DNA of 64,000 nucleotides. Origin: Paenibacillus sp. FSL R5-0341 (GTDB lineage: Bacteria; Bacillota; Bacilli; Paenibacillales; Paenibacillaceae). Positions 54,485 to 62,627 of the stretch are shown here, in pieces. The number at the start of each line of letters is the position of its first letter. Within the stretch, counting starts at the first letter, position 1. The DNA lies in contig NZ_CP150241.1 in assembly GCF_037975235.1 (NCBI RefSeq), positions 310,001 through 374,000 of the forward strand. The letters are read 5' to 3'. The notes beneath the pieces were generated by a model that was not told the origin of the DNA, did not search any database, and saw nothing but the letters and a program-made list of their open reading frames with translations. Position numbers and translations under genes: made by a program.

Positions 54485-54497
54485 TTTTTTTTATTTT

Positions 54498-54568
54498 GCG
54501 GGTGTAGTTCAATGGTAGAACTTTAGCCTTCCAAGCTAATAGCGTGGGTTCGATTCCCATCACCCGCT
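54498..54568 (+). tRNA. tRNA-Gly(TCC)
   Basis: Same as the copy at 15045; last tRNA of the second array. Confidence 0.96.
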
Positions 54569-54586
54569 TCCTAGTAACACACAGAA

Positions 54587-54617
54587 AAGTCTTTGCTTAT
54601 AGCAAGGGCTTTTTTTG
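54587..54617 (+). terminator. Terminator of second rRNA/tRNA operon
   Basis: AAGTCTTTGC pairs with GCAAGGGCTT (two G-T pairs) around TTATA, then a T-run. Its sequence is unrelated to the terminator of operon 1. Confidence 0.8.
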
Positions 54618-54750
54618 TGCGTTAAAAAGAATAAGTGTATTCCTTTCAAAATAGGGTCAATTGTCATTTGATTAAGGATGGAATTTTTGTTTAAATAAAC
54701 AGAACAATTCTTATCTGATTAACCGTATTTATAAAGGAGGACAAACAGTA

Positions 54751-55356
54751 ATGAAAAGAGCTCTGGTCATTGGCGGAAATGGAACACTAGGTAAAGCTGT
54801 TGTTGCGAAGCTGAGAGATCATTCCGTTGAGGTTATTACAGCGGGTAGACAATCTGGGGATGTTCAGGTGGATATGACGTCGACAGAGAGTATTACTTCT
54901 CTCTTTGAGACGGTGAGTAACATTGATTACGTCATTGTTGCAGCAGGCCAGACCCATTATGCGAAACTGGAAAAACTGACACCTGAGAACAATATGATTA
55001 GTGTGCAGGGAAAACTGCTTGGACAGGTTAATATCGTGTTGATTGGTCAGCACTATATTAACGACAAGGGGAGTTTCACGCTGGTCAGTGGCATTATACA
55101 AGACCACCCTATTGAGAAGGGGGCATCAAGCGCTATGGTCAATGGGGCTATTGATTCGTTTGCCAGAGCGGCAGCGTTTGAGTTACCAAGAGGTATTCGT
55201 ATGAATTCAGTTAGTCCTAATCTTTTTGTAGAGTCGGCGGAAAAATATAAGGATTTCTTTATTGGATTTAATCCCGTACCTGTAGAGCGGGTTGCCAATA
55301 CGTTCATCCAGAGTGCACTTGGGATTGAAACAGCCCAAAATTATAAAATATATTAA
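54751..55356 (+). CDS. Short-chain dehydrogenase-like protein without YxxxK
   Basis: A 201-residue Rossmann-fold protein. The cofactor loop is GGNGTLGKAVV and the VAAGQ strand end is present. The usual SDR catalytic Tyr-x-x-x-Lys is replaced: after VSGIIQD the helix reads GASSAMVNGAIDSFARAAAF, so Ser and Asn occupy those places. Many short bacterial relatives share this pattern. The enzyme may use another mechanism or bind cofactor only. AAAGGAGG precedes ATG 54751. Monocistronic with a terminator behind. Confidence 0.85.
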   Translation: MKRALVIGGNGTLGKAVVAKLRDHSVEVITAGRQSGDVQVDMTSTESITSLFETVSNIDYVIVAAGQTHYAKLEKLTPENNMISVQGKLLGQVNIVLIGQHYINDKGSFTLVSGIIQDHPIEKGASSAMVNGAIDSFARAAAFELPRGIRMNSVSPNLFVESAEKYKDFFIGFNPVPVERVANTFIQSALGIETAQNYKIY

Positions 55357-55507
55357 AAGCCGCACAGATATATATGATATTGATGATTATCTATCCCTAA
55401 TTAATTGTAGGATGAGAAGGGTGTACATGAAGTGCATTTAAATGTTAAGCATGTAGAATCATTTTTCTTGAAACAGGACTGAGTGAAGCCATTTGGAGTA
55501 TAAAATA

Positions 55508-55545
55508 TAAAGGAGATCCACCGAAAATCCGGTGAATCTCCTTTT
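55508..55545. terminator. Bidirectional terminator between SDR and iron lipoprotein genes
   Basis: AAAGGAGAT and CACCG pair with CCGGTG and ATCTCCTTT around AAAAT; convergent genes flank it. Confidence 0.8.
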
Positions 55546-55580
55546 GTTTGCTGTGGATGAAACAGACGGTATGTTTACTA

Positions 55581-56630
55581 TTATGGAGCAGGTAGTCCAA
55601 GAACTTCGAGCATTTCATTACGTTTGAGCGATTCGGCAATGGGACCGTCAATGAGCCATTTCTTAGCATTGAGGACATAGACATGACCATTTTGGACAGC
55701 GGGAAGGCTTTTCCATACTTGGAGTTGCTGGATTTCGTTGAGTTCATCTTTTGTTTTTTGCAACGCTTCAGCTGATCCATCTGAGCTAATGGACACGATA
55801 AACAGATAGTCTGCTTTGATTTCAGGCAAAAGCTCAACCGAGATACTGGCATTCATCCGTTCCGGATTTTCTGCCTCGAGTTTGGTAACGAGAGCATCGG
55901 GAGTGAATCCAATCTCATAACCCGCTCCTACATAACTGGAAGCCGGGAATGGCGTGGATGGAATGGACGAGAAGAACAAACGCATATCTTTCTCTTCCAG
56001 GCGCAGGAATGCAGCTGTAGGTTTGGTCTTGGTGATATCGGCTGCGAGCTTCTGAGCTTCAGTTACTTGATCTTTATTTTTTTGTAAAAGCTGTTCAGCC
56101 CGCTCATCAATATCCAGTGCAGTAGCTACCTGTACGATAGATTCCTGCCAATTACGGCGATCATAAGTGATCGTAGGCGCGATCTTCTCGAGTTGTTCGA
56201 GAATTTTGGCATCCAAACTGGCATTGGCAATAATGAGGTCCGGATTAGCGTTGACTACAGCTTCAAAATTGACACTTTCATTAATGGGTTCGACAGCCAC
56301 GCCTTGGGCTTCAAGTTGCTCGTTCAGGTAGTCTTGCCGGCCAATAGGTGTAGCGAGTACCAGTGGCACCTCCAAGGAGAGGAGAATGTCCTCCATATTA
56401 ATGGACACAATCCGTTCAGGATGTGCCGGGATTTCTTTGCTGCCACTGGCGCTCTCCACGGTCTTAGTAGCTGATTCAGCGGATGAGTCGCCATCTGTCT
56501 CCGCAGCTGATTTCACGCCATCTGCAGATGGCTGCGAAGTGCTTGCAGGTGTCTGTCCACACGCAACAAGTAACATGGCGAGTATGAAAAGGATCCCCGT
56601 TATTTTGACAAAATGCTGTTTGTACATCAT
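55581..56630 (-). CDS. Iron-siderophore ABC transporter binding lipoprotein
   Basis: A 349-residue family of FeuA/FhuD type. Signal peptide with lipobox LLVAC (Cys about 24), Ser/Thr-rich linker, then the binding fold (HPERIVSINMEDILLSLEV, NPDLIIANASLDAKILEQLE, a long central helix, KSLPAVQNGHVYVLNAKKWL). It would capture a ferric siderophore outside the cell. A Fur-like box lies 20 bases before the gene. The regulator at 56725 is on the same strand just upstream. No permease or ATPase gene is beside it. GGGGGATT precedes the two possible Met codons. Confidence 0.92.
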   Translation of the reverse strand: MMYKQHFVKITGILFILAMLLVACGQTPASTSQPSADGVKSAAETDGDSSAESATKTVESASGSKEIPAHPERIVSINMEDILLSLEVPLVLATPIGRQDYLNEQLEAQGVAVEPINESVNFEAVVNANPDLIIANASLDAKILEQLEKIAPTITYDRRNWQESIVQVATALDIDERAEQLLQKNKDQVTEAQKLAADITKTKPTAAFLRLEEKDMRLFFSSIPSTPFPASSYVGAGYEIGFTPDALVTKLEAENPERMNASISVELLPEIKADYLFIVSISSDGSAEALQKTKDELNEIQQLQVWKSLPAVQNGHVYVLNAKKWLIDGPIAESLKRNEMLEVLGLPAP

Positions 56631-56649
56631 AATCCCCCTGTGTTTCTAA

Positions 56650-56664
56650 TGATATTGATTCTCA
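56650..56664 (-). promoter_or_regulatory. Fur-like box before iron lipoprotein gene
   Basis: On the minus strand TGAGAATCAATATCA matches 12 of 14 fixed positions of the 7-1-7 Fur box TGATAATNATTATCA. Confidence 0.6.
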
Positions 56665-56724
56665 GTACACTTTATATTGTAGCGGTCTCATGTTGGGGGA
56701 GACATAGCCTTCTGTGCTATCCAG

Positions 56725-58407
56725 TCATGGATTAATGTGCTGAGTGCCACCAAAGAGTTTGATGGTTTCATCGATAATTTGATCATGGGCATACGGTGAA
56801 TAATCTAACCAAGGCATTTCATCTAGCATATATACATGCTGGTTTTGCACGGGTTTCAAATCTTGCCATAGCTGAGTATGTTGTAGTTTATGCCAACGTT
56901 GCTGGGATTCCGAGTCCTGGTCCACAATTAGTAACATGCGATCTCCAGCCATTTGAGGCAACTCCTGCTCATCCAATGCGCGATAGACTTGCCCTGGAAG
57001 CAGATCGTGTGAAGGTGAAACACCGAGATCGTTATATAGAACAGCGCCCCCATTGCGTCGCCCGTAGATTAACAGATGACCCATCATGATATGAATGATG
57101 GAGATCGTATCTTTACCGATTAGATGATTAAGCTGCTCTTTGGCATGGGTTACTTTGTCATCATACAGCTCCAACCATTGCTGAGCTTCCTGTTGTTGTC
57201 CCACAATGGAGGCAACTTGTACGAAATGTTCCCGCCAGCTCAATCCTTTCCATGGGATAACGATGGTAGGAGCAATTCGCTGCAGCGTTCTTTTTAACGT
57301 ATGGGCTTCGTACTCATTACAGAGTATGAGGTCTGGGCTCGCTTGCATCAACAACTCAACATTGGTTTGCCAGATACGAGGATTCATGCGTTTGCTACGT
57401 CCCAGATGATAAGGAATATTCGAAAAAAACAGATTCCTGTGTTGATCCCGTCGGTTATCAATCAGTGCCGCATGGGGGATAATCTGCAATGCTAGCAGGT
57501 GGCCAGTCGTTCCGAAAGAAAGAGCAGCGATTTTATTGCGTTTCTGTCGTTGATAGGTAGAGGGAGACACGCCAACATATTTTTTGAATTTGCGACTAAA
57601 ATAAAACTCGTCCTGAAAACCAACCTGTGAGGCGATATGTTTGATGGTTTGGCCGGGGACGAGCAGCATCTCTTTGGCCCGGTCCATACGGATACTATTC
57701 ACGTATTCCATGGGGCTGATGCCAGTGCGGTTTTTGAATACCCGCGAATAGTGCCATACACTCATGCCTGCCACTCCAGCAAGAACTTCCCGAGATAGAT
57801 GTTCAGCATACCCAAGTTCAATAAGTTCAAGCGTTTGATCCAAAGCAGAGGTGTGCTCCGAATCCCCTAATGCACTCTCTTTGGGAGGAGCATACACATG
57901 GGTCAACAATTCATGCATCAAAGTCTGAATACGAAATGGACGATTTTCTTGAGGTACAGAGATGCATTCATGGAGCTGGGAGGCAATTCTGGTACATTCC
58001 TGAAAAAGTTCATGCGGTAATTCATCAGCGTAAGATGAACGAAGTAACCCTTTTTGGTATACCTCCATTACAGTAGATCCAGAAGTGGTTCTGTTCATAT
58101 CTGAAATGGGCTTTAACAGATCAAAATATATCGCGAGTCCTTGTAAAGGATGAACTTCATCCGTTGTATATTCTATCGCTGTTCCTGGCAGGATTAGATA
58201 CATCTTGCCAAGTGTGGCATGATTTTGCCTATGCCCAATACGGATAGTGGCTTCACCGCCAGTACAGATGAGCAGAAGATGTGAGTCTGTTAATACGAAT
58301 GGGGGAAGAAAAGACGCTTGATCTAGAACTTCGGATGTCTTGAATCTTGCATATAGGTCACGGGTATGATCACCGTTAGATATCAGTGGTAAGACTTGCA
58401 AAGTCAC
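56725..58407 (-). CDS. Btr-like AraC regulator fused to iron-siderophore binding domain
   Basis: A 560-residue cytoplasmic regulator in three parts: N-terminal cupin-like domain (about 1-170), AraC helix-turn-helix pair (about 190-290: HLSREVLAGVAGMSVWHYSR, IASQVGFQDEFYFSRKFKKY), and a periplasmic-binding-like domain of FeuA type without signal peptide (about 300-555). This is the layout of B. subtilis Btr (YbbB), which activates siderophore uptake genes on binding bacillibactin. Here it precedes the binding lipoprotein on the same strand and has a near-perfect Fur box upstream. The probable target is the lipoprotein gene. Siderophore unknown. Confidence 0.9.
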   Translation of the reverse strand: MTLQVLPLISNGDHTRDLYARFKTSEVLDQASFLPPFVLTDSHLLLICTGGEATIRIGHRQNHATLGKMYLILPGTAIEYTTDEVHPLQGLAIYFDLLKPISDMNRTTSGSTVMEVYQKGLLRSSYADELPHELFQECTRIASQLHECISVPQENRPFRIQTLMHELLTHVYAPPKESALGDSEHTSALDQTLELIELGYAEHLSREVLAGVAGMSVWHYSRVFKNRTGISPMEYVNSIRMDRAKEMLLVPGQTIKHIASQVGFQDEFYFSRKFKKYVGVSPSTYQRQKRNKIAALSFGTTGHLLALQIIPHAALIDNRRDQHRNLFFSNIPYHLGRSKRMNPRIWQTNVELLMQASPDLILCNEYEAHTLKRTLQRIAPTIVIPWKGLSWREHFVQVASIVGQQQEAQQWLELYDDKVTHAKEQLNHLIGKDTISIIHIMMGHLLIYGRRNGGAVLYNDLGVSPSHDLLPGQVYRALDEQELPQMAGDRMLLIVDQDSESQQRWHKLQHTQLWQDLKPVQNQHVYMLDEMPWLDYSPYAHDQIIDETIKLFGGTQHINP

Positions 58408-58454
58408 CAGAATCCCTCCTTAACTTGCAATAGTAACATTACATATGATGTATT

Positions 58455-58469
58455 TGAGAATAATTATCA
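58455..58469 (-). promoter_or_regulatory. Fur-like box before Btr-like gene
   Basis: TGAGAATAATTATCA (plus strand) matches 13 of 14 fixed positions of TGATAATNATTATCA, 48 bases before the start. Its right half runs into a further ATTATC. Confidence 0.7.
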
Positions 58470-58554
58470 ATTATCGCATATTGTCATACAAATAAGAAGT
58501 CCATATGATAATATGAAATGATATACAGAAGAGAAAGAGAAGGGGGTATATAGA

Positions 58555-58878
58555 ATGTGGTTTTTACTTGGTTTTATTATTTTAGTTTCGATATTTGGTA
58601 TTCGAACGACGAGTCGATCCAATAAACTAAAACAGCAGTTCGGATCAAGGTTACATGCAGTAGGGATTCATCAGTCAGGGCTTCCACAAGTTGCGGAAGG
58701 CATGCGGGTGGATGTGCTGATAGGTAATGGAAACTTATATATTCAAAGTGGTCAGCAAACGTTTGAACTCTCATTAAGAAAAATCGGGAGTGCAGGATAT
58801 CCAAATAGAACAGGTAGCTCAAACTCGAGAAATTACCTCGTAATACACTATGAGATGAATGGTAGGTACGTCCAATAG
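58555..58878 (+). CDS. Small membrane-anchored hypothetical protein
   Basis: I do not recognise this 107-residue protein. One N-terminal membrane span (WFLLGFIILVSIFGI) is followed by a basic segment and a beta-rich domain (GLPQVAEGMRVDVLIGNGNL, FELSLRKIGSAGYP). AGAAGGGGG precedes the ATG. It ends rather abruptly in YLVIHYEMNGRYVQ, so the C-terminus may be shortened compared with relatives. Confidence 0.6.
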   Translation: MWFLLGFIILVSIFGIRTTSRSNKLKQQFGSRLHAVGIHQSGLPQVAEGMRVDVLIGNGNLYIQSGQQTFELSLRKIGSAGYPNRTGSSNSRNYLVIHYEMNGRYVQ

Positions 58879-59165
58879 TATTAAGATTTATGAAGCCTGC
58901 GCACGCTAAAGCATTTCTATGGGAAATCGAGGGTCAGCTATTCACGCGAAACTCAAGTGATGGAATTATAAGACTTTAGAAATTCTGAGCATTGAAGCGC
59001 GTAACTCTCCACTAAAAATTGAATTGATATAGGTTACCGAGCTGGAAAATAGCCAATACATAGTTCCCATCATCCAAACTGTTGAGATAATAACCGGTAA
59101 AATCTCAACCGATGTTAATCGTAGAATTACTTAAATAACAGATCATTTAATTCACTACGCAAAAA
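58879..59165. other. Intergenic region with inverted repeat
   Basis: About 290 bases with no gene. An 8-bp perfect inverted repeat GTTGAGAT/ATCTCAAC lies at 59081-59109 with a 13-base loop and no T-run. Confidence 0.4.
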
Positions 59166-59168
59166 AAG

Positions 59169-59216
59169 ACAAGCTCCTCTCCTACGATGTCTGCAGGAAG
59201 AGGAGCTTGTTTTTTA
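59169..59216. terminator. Bidirectional terminator of CYTH-like gene
   Basis: ACAAGCTCCTC pairs with GAGGAGCTTGT, with an A-run before and a T-run after, so it works on both strands. Confidence 0.85.
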
Positions 59217-59230
59217 GCAAGATATAGCGA

Positions 59231-60097
59231 TTAGTATCTTTCCAGAATGGTCTGTGTCTTCAAGCCATCGGCAGGAATCAGCCAGTTTTTGTTCTCCAGC
59301 AATTGCAGCAGTTGGGTACGCAGTCCGGATACGGCTACAGCATCATCGGTTTTGAAAGAAACCTCTACGATATTCTCAATACCTGTACCTGCTGCGTTGC
59401 GGATTGGCCATACTTCGAGTGTAAGTTCTTGACCATTCCATGTACCTTCATAACGTTGGAATGTGATCGGACCATATGCACGGGATTGCGTAAGTTGTTG
59501 TTTGCCCCAGTTGGAGGAAGTCCAGTTTTTCAATTTGCCCGGGAGCTTGTCCAGTAACATGTTCAGGGCATCTTGCTCCGAAGGAAGTTGAACACCTGTT
59601 GCTTTGGTATCGACTTTTTTGGTGTTGGAGAAGCTCAAGGTTTGTTTGCCATATCCCCAATCAATCTCAGCCTCGTAATTATCATCCGATTTGTCGAATC
59701 CTTCTTGGTTAGCCAGAGTCAGCGCTGCGTTGATATCGCCATTGATCACAGGGTAGCGTTTTTTATAAGTCAATTCGTAGTTATTCTTGTCATCTTTTTT
59801 GCGAAAACGAACGTTCCATCCTTGTTGATCCAATCCGAGAGCATTGGTGTCGAAGTACTCTACGTTAATATTTCTTGGCGTGGAATTCAGTCCGAGTGTC
59901 TGAATCACCTCACTGCGTGGTGTCCCATCTGTATTCAATACAAGTTCCGGCTTGGCCAGAAACTTCACTTCATAAGCAGGAACGGCATTGGCAGCAGCTG
60001 AAGCCTGGGGTGCTCCCAGAAATGTCATTCCACTTCCCAATGTTACGATGCTCAGCATCAATGAGGCAGTTACCTTTTTCCACTTTTTCAAAACCAA
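59231..60097 (-). CDS. Secreted CYTH-like domain protein
   Basis: A 288-residue exported protein. A clear signal peptide (basic MVLKKWKKV, hydrophobic core, AQASAA cleavage region near 35) leads to a beta-rich domain. YEVKFLAKPE, VEYFDTNALGLDQQGWNVRF, NYELTYKKRYP and later LEVWPIRNAAG resemble the antiparallel tunnel of CYTH triphosphatase-like proteins. The full ExExK start motif is not present (only E-x-K). CYTH enzymes are usually cytoplasmic, so an exported one is unusual. Function unknown. Monocistronic. Confidence 0.7.
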   Translation of the reverse strand: MVLKKWKKVTASLMLSIVTLGSGMTFLGAPQASAAANAVPAYEVKFLAKPELVLNTDGTPRSEVIQTLGLNSTPRNINVEYFDTNALGLDQQGWNVRFRKKDDKNNYELTYKKRYPVINGDINAALTLANQEGFDKSDDNYEAEIDWGYGKQTLSFSNTKKVDTKATGVQLPSEQDALNMLLDKLPGKLKNWTSSNWGKQQLTQSRAYGPITFQRYEGTWNGQELTLEVWPIRNAAGTGIENIVEVSFKTDDAVAVSGLRTQLLQLLENKNWLIPADGLKTQTILERY

Positions 60098-60237
60098 TCA
60101 CTCTCCTAATCTGGATTAACGTACAGACTCACTTTATCGCCCGAATATATGAAAGCGATTAAAGGGAAGCGCACATTGCGTTAACCCTGCATAGATTTGA
60201 TGAATGGCAAACGATAGTTTATAGCGGATCAGGGCAA

Positions 60238-61146
60238 TCAGCCATGGAAAATGGGGAAGCCGTGACTCACCTCTCGTAGCACTTCTTTGAAGCGGTTTAC
60301 CTGAACTGAAGGGTGGCGGTCCTTGTTATGTACCGTATAGATATGGCGCGGCGCTTGCTCTCCGGGAATGGGAAGAACCTGAATGAGCCCCTGCTGTTCT
60401 TCCCATTGTACGGCCATCCGAGACATGAATGAGACATGCCCCCCGATTAACACGAGCTGTTTGATCGCTTCCAGGGAATCCATCTCCACCGTGCTACGCA
60501 AACGAATATCATGTTGCGCAAGCCATTGGTTGGTTAACCGACGCGTACTGGATTCATTGCCATGTAAGGCAAAAGGAATCTGCGCGATATGATCGGGTGT
60601 TAGTGTATCCTTCTGGGCCAAACCATGTTGCGGAGAACAGATTAATACCAAGTCATCTTCACACAGCGTCTCGGCTTGGAGGGCAGGTCCAACAAACGGC
60701 TCGGAAGAGATCACACCCAGATCAATCTGATGACGAATTAACATTTCGCGAATAACAGGTGATGGTTTGACGGATAAGACGATACGAATGCCCGGGAATT
60801 CCTGAGAAAAGGTATTGAGTATGGTGGGCAGCAAATATGTAGCCGGTACATAGCTTGCTCCAATGTGCAGGGTGCCCCGATAGAGACTGTCATATTCCTT
60901 TACGACCCGCCTTGCCTCTTGGGTCAGAGCATTGATTTTGACAGAATAGTGGAGCAAAGCCTGTCCGGCTTCGGTTAAAAAGGTCTTTCCACTGCGCGAT
61001 TCAAATAATCGCACACCCATCTCTTCCTCCAATGACTTCATATGAAATGTAACGGTAGGTTGTTTGATCCCCAGTAACTCGGCCACGCTTGTCATGTGAT
61101 GATGCTTATCGATCAGCTCAACAATTTGTAGTTTGATCAGATTCAA
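60238..61146 (-). CDS. LysR family transcriptional regulator
   Basis: A 302-residue LysR-type regulator: winged helix-turn-helix at the N-terminus (MTSVAELLGIKQPTVTFHMK), then the periplasmic-like effector domain (GTLHIGASYVPATYLLPTIL, DLGVISSEPFVG, GGHVSFMSRMAV). It is divergent from an ABC importer at 61541, the usual arrangement for LysR and its target. A 15-base palindrome at 61398 is a candidate site. Inducer unknown. Confidence 0.92.
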   Translation of the reverse strand: MNLIKLQIVELIDKHHHMTSVAELLGIKQPTVTFHMKSLEEEMGVRLFESRSGKTFLTEAGQALLHYSVKINALTQEARRVVKEYDSLYRGTLHIGASYVPATYLLPTILNTFSQEFPGIRIVLSVKPSPVIREMLIRHQIDLGVISSEPFVGPALQAETLCEDDLVLICSPQHGLAQKDTLTPDHIAQIPFALHGNESSTRRLTNQWLAQHDIRLRSTVEMDSLEAIKQLVLIGGHVSFMSRMAVQWEEQQGLIQVLPIPGEQAPRHIYTVHNKDRHPSVQVNRFKEVLREVSHGFPIFHG

Positions 61147-61397
61147 TGTCCCAACACTCCTCTCACTTCTACTATATAAATTGAACTAAAGGTTATTTAC
61201 ACAGACACTACGATGACAGAACAACCTTCCAATCGCTGTTATCCCCAGATTTTTTGATTCCCTTTCTCAAGGGAAAATCCGGTGATAGCGTATGCTTCCG
61301 ATGTAGCTTTCTTTCAGAAAGCTTTTAGGCGAACGCTCCGCTTTTTCAGGTTTTTTCTGTCCTCGCCGTTATCGTGCAAATGATTAGTTCACCTACT
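61147..61397. other. Divergent control region of LysR/ABC locus
   Basis: About 250 bases without a gene. It holds an 8-bp hairpin AGCTTTCT/AGAAAGCT near 61304-61322, then T-rich sequence, possibly a leader attenuator. Confidence 0.4.
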
Positions 61398-61412
61398 ATA
61401 GATTTAATCTAT
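61398..61412. promoter_or_regulatory. LysR-type palindrome
   Basis: ATAGATT-T-AATCTAT is a perfect 7-1-7 palindrome of T-N11-A form in the region between the LysR gene and its divergent ABC neighbours. Confidence 0.5.
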
Positions 61413-61540
61413 GAACATCAACAGAATTCATCTAAAAAGTTAATTCCAATTTTACATACAAGACATACAACTCGCGAAAGCGGACGTTAGACTGAGAACA
61501 GTGCAAGAGATCAAGTAACAGAAGACAGGCAGGGATGCTT

Positions 61541-62557
61541 ATGAAATTAGAGATAACTGGAATTCAAAAATCATTTAATCAAACACCCGCACTGCTGCCG
61601 ACAGATCTAACGCTTGAACATGGAAAGTTCACGACACTGCTCGGCCCATCGGGCTGTGGCAAAACAACACTGCTCCGTATGTTGGCCGGGCTGGAACAGC
61701 CGGACGCGGGGGAGATTCGTGCAGATGGTCAGTGTATCTACTCTGCGGCGAAGCGGATTGATATACCAACACACAAGCGTAATCTGGGCATGGTGTTTCA
61801 GGATTTTGCATTATGGCCGCATATGACCGTATACGAAAATGTAGCGTTTGGCCTAAAGGCCGGAAAACAAAAATCAGATCTGCGGCAAAAAGTGAACGAA
61901 GCACTTGGTATGGTTCGCCTGCAAGGCATGGAAGATCGATATCCTCATCAGCTGTCGGGTGGACAGCAGCAACGGGTTGCTTTTGCCAGAGCTGTTGCGG
62001 TCAGACCTGGTGTGATCCTGTTCGATGAGCCACTGAGTGCACTGGATGCTGTACTCCGGGAAGAGATGCGGATTGAGATGATGTCACTGGTTCGGGACAT
62101 GGGATTGACTGCGCTGTACGTCACACATGATCAGATCGAGGCAATGTCGATGTCGGATGAGATTGTGGTGATGCAGAAGGGGCGGATCTTGCAAAAGGGC
62201 AGCCCGGAAACGATCTACTCGGCACCAAGTGATCCGTATGTCGCTTCGTTTATCGGAAAGTCCAACTGGCTCACGCCTAATCAATCGATGGTGCGTCCAG
62301 AGCATGCCACCTGGAACAAAACAGGTCATGATGATCTGTGTTATCCGGGGACGGTACTTAGTGTCAGCTATGTAGGTGAGCGTTATGAAGTACGAGTGCA
62401 GATGGAAGGGCTGGGCGTATGGACAGCCTATATGAACCAAAGAGTGCGCCTAGGGGAGCGGGTTCAGCTCTATGTTGCTCCCGAGCGGATATGCCGAATG
62501 GATGGTTATGACCACCCGAGTATGAAGCAAAACGAAGCGATCGCAGTGGCATATTAA
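61541..62557 (+). CDS. ABC transporter ATP-binding protein (FbpC/PotA type)
   Basis: A 338-residue importer ATPase with TOBE-like C-terminus. Walker A GPSGCGKTT (about residue 35), Q-loop MVFQDFALWPHMTVYENV, signature LSGGQQQR, Walker B VILFDEPLSALD and H-loop VTHDQ are complete. The order ATPase, binding protein, permease and the binding-protein type suggest Fe(III) or 2-aminoethylphosphonate. ATG 61541 is six bases past GCAGGG; ATG 61535 abuts it. Confidence 0.93.
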   Translation: MKLEITGIQKSFNQTPALLPTDLTLEHGKFTTLLGPSGCGKTTLLRMLAGLEQPDAGEIRADGQCIYSAAKRIDIPTHKRNLGMVFQDFALWPHMTVYENVAFGLKAGKQKSDLRQKVNEALGMVRLQGMEDRYPHQLSGGQQQRVAFARAVAVRPGVILFDEPLSALDAVLREEMRIEMMSLVRDMGLTALYVTHDQIEAMSMSDEIVVMQKGRILQKGSPETIYSAPSDPYVASFIGKSNWLTPNQSMVRPEHATWNKTGHDDLCYPGTVLSVSYVGERYEVRVQMEGLGVWTAYMNQRVRLGERVQLYVAPERICRMDGYDHPSMKQNEAIAVAY

Positions 62558-62627
62558 ATTGTTGAATGAGCACGCAGTTGGAAGCAGGAGTACACATTTT
62601 ATTAGAAACCAGGGGAGATGGACGAAT

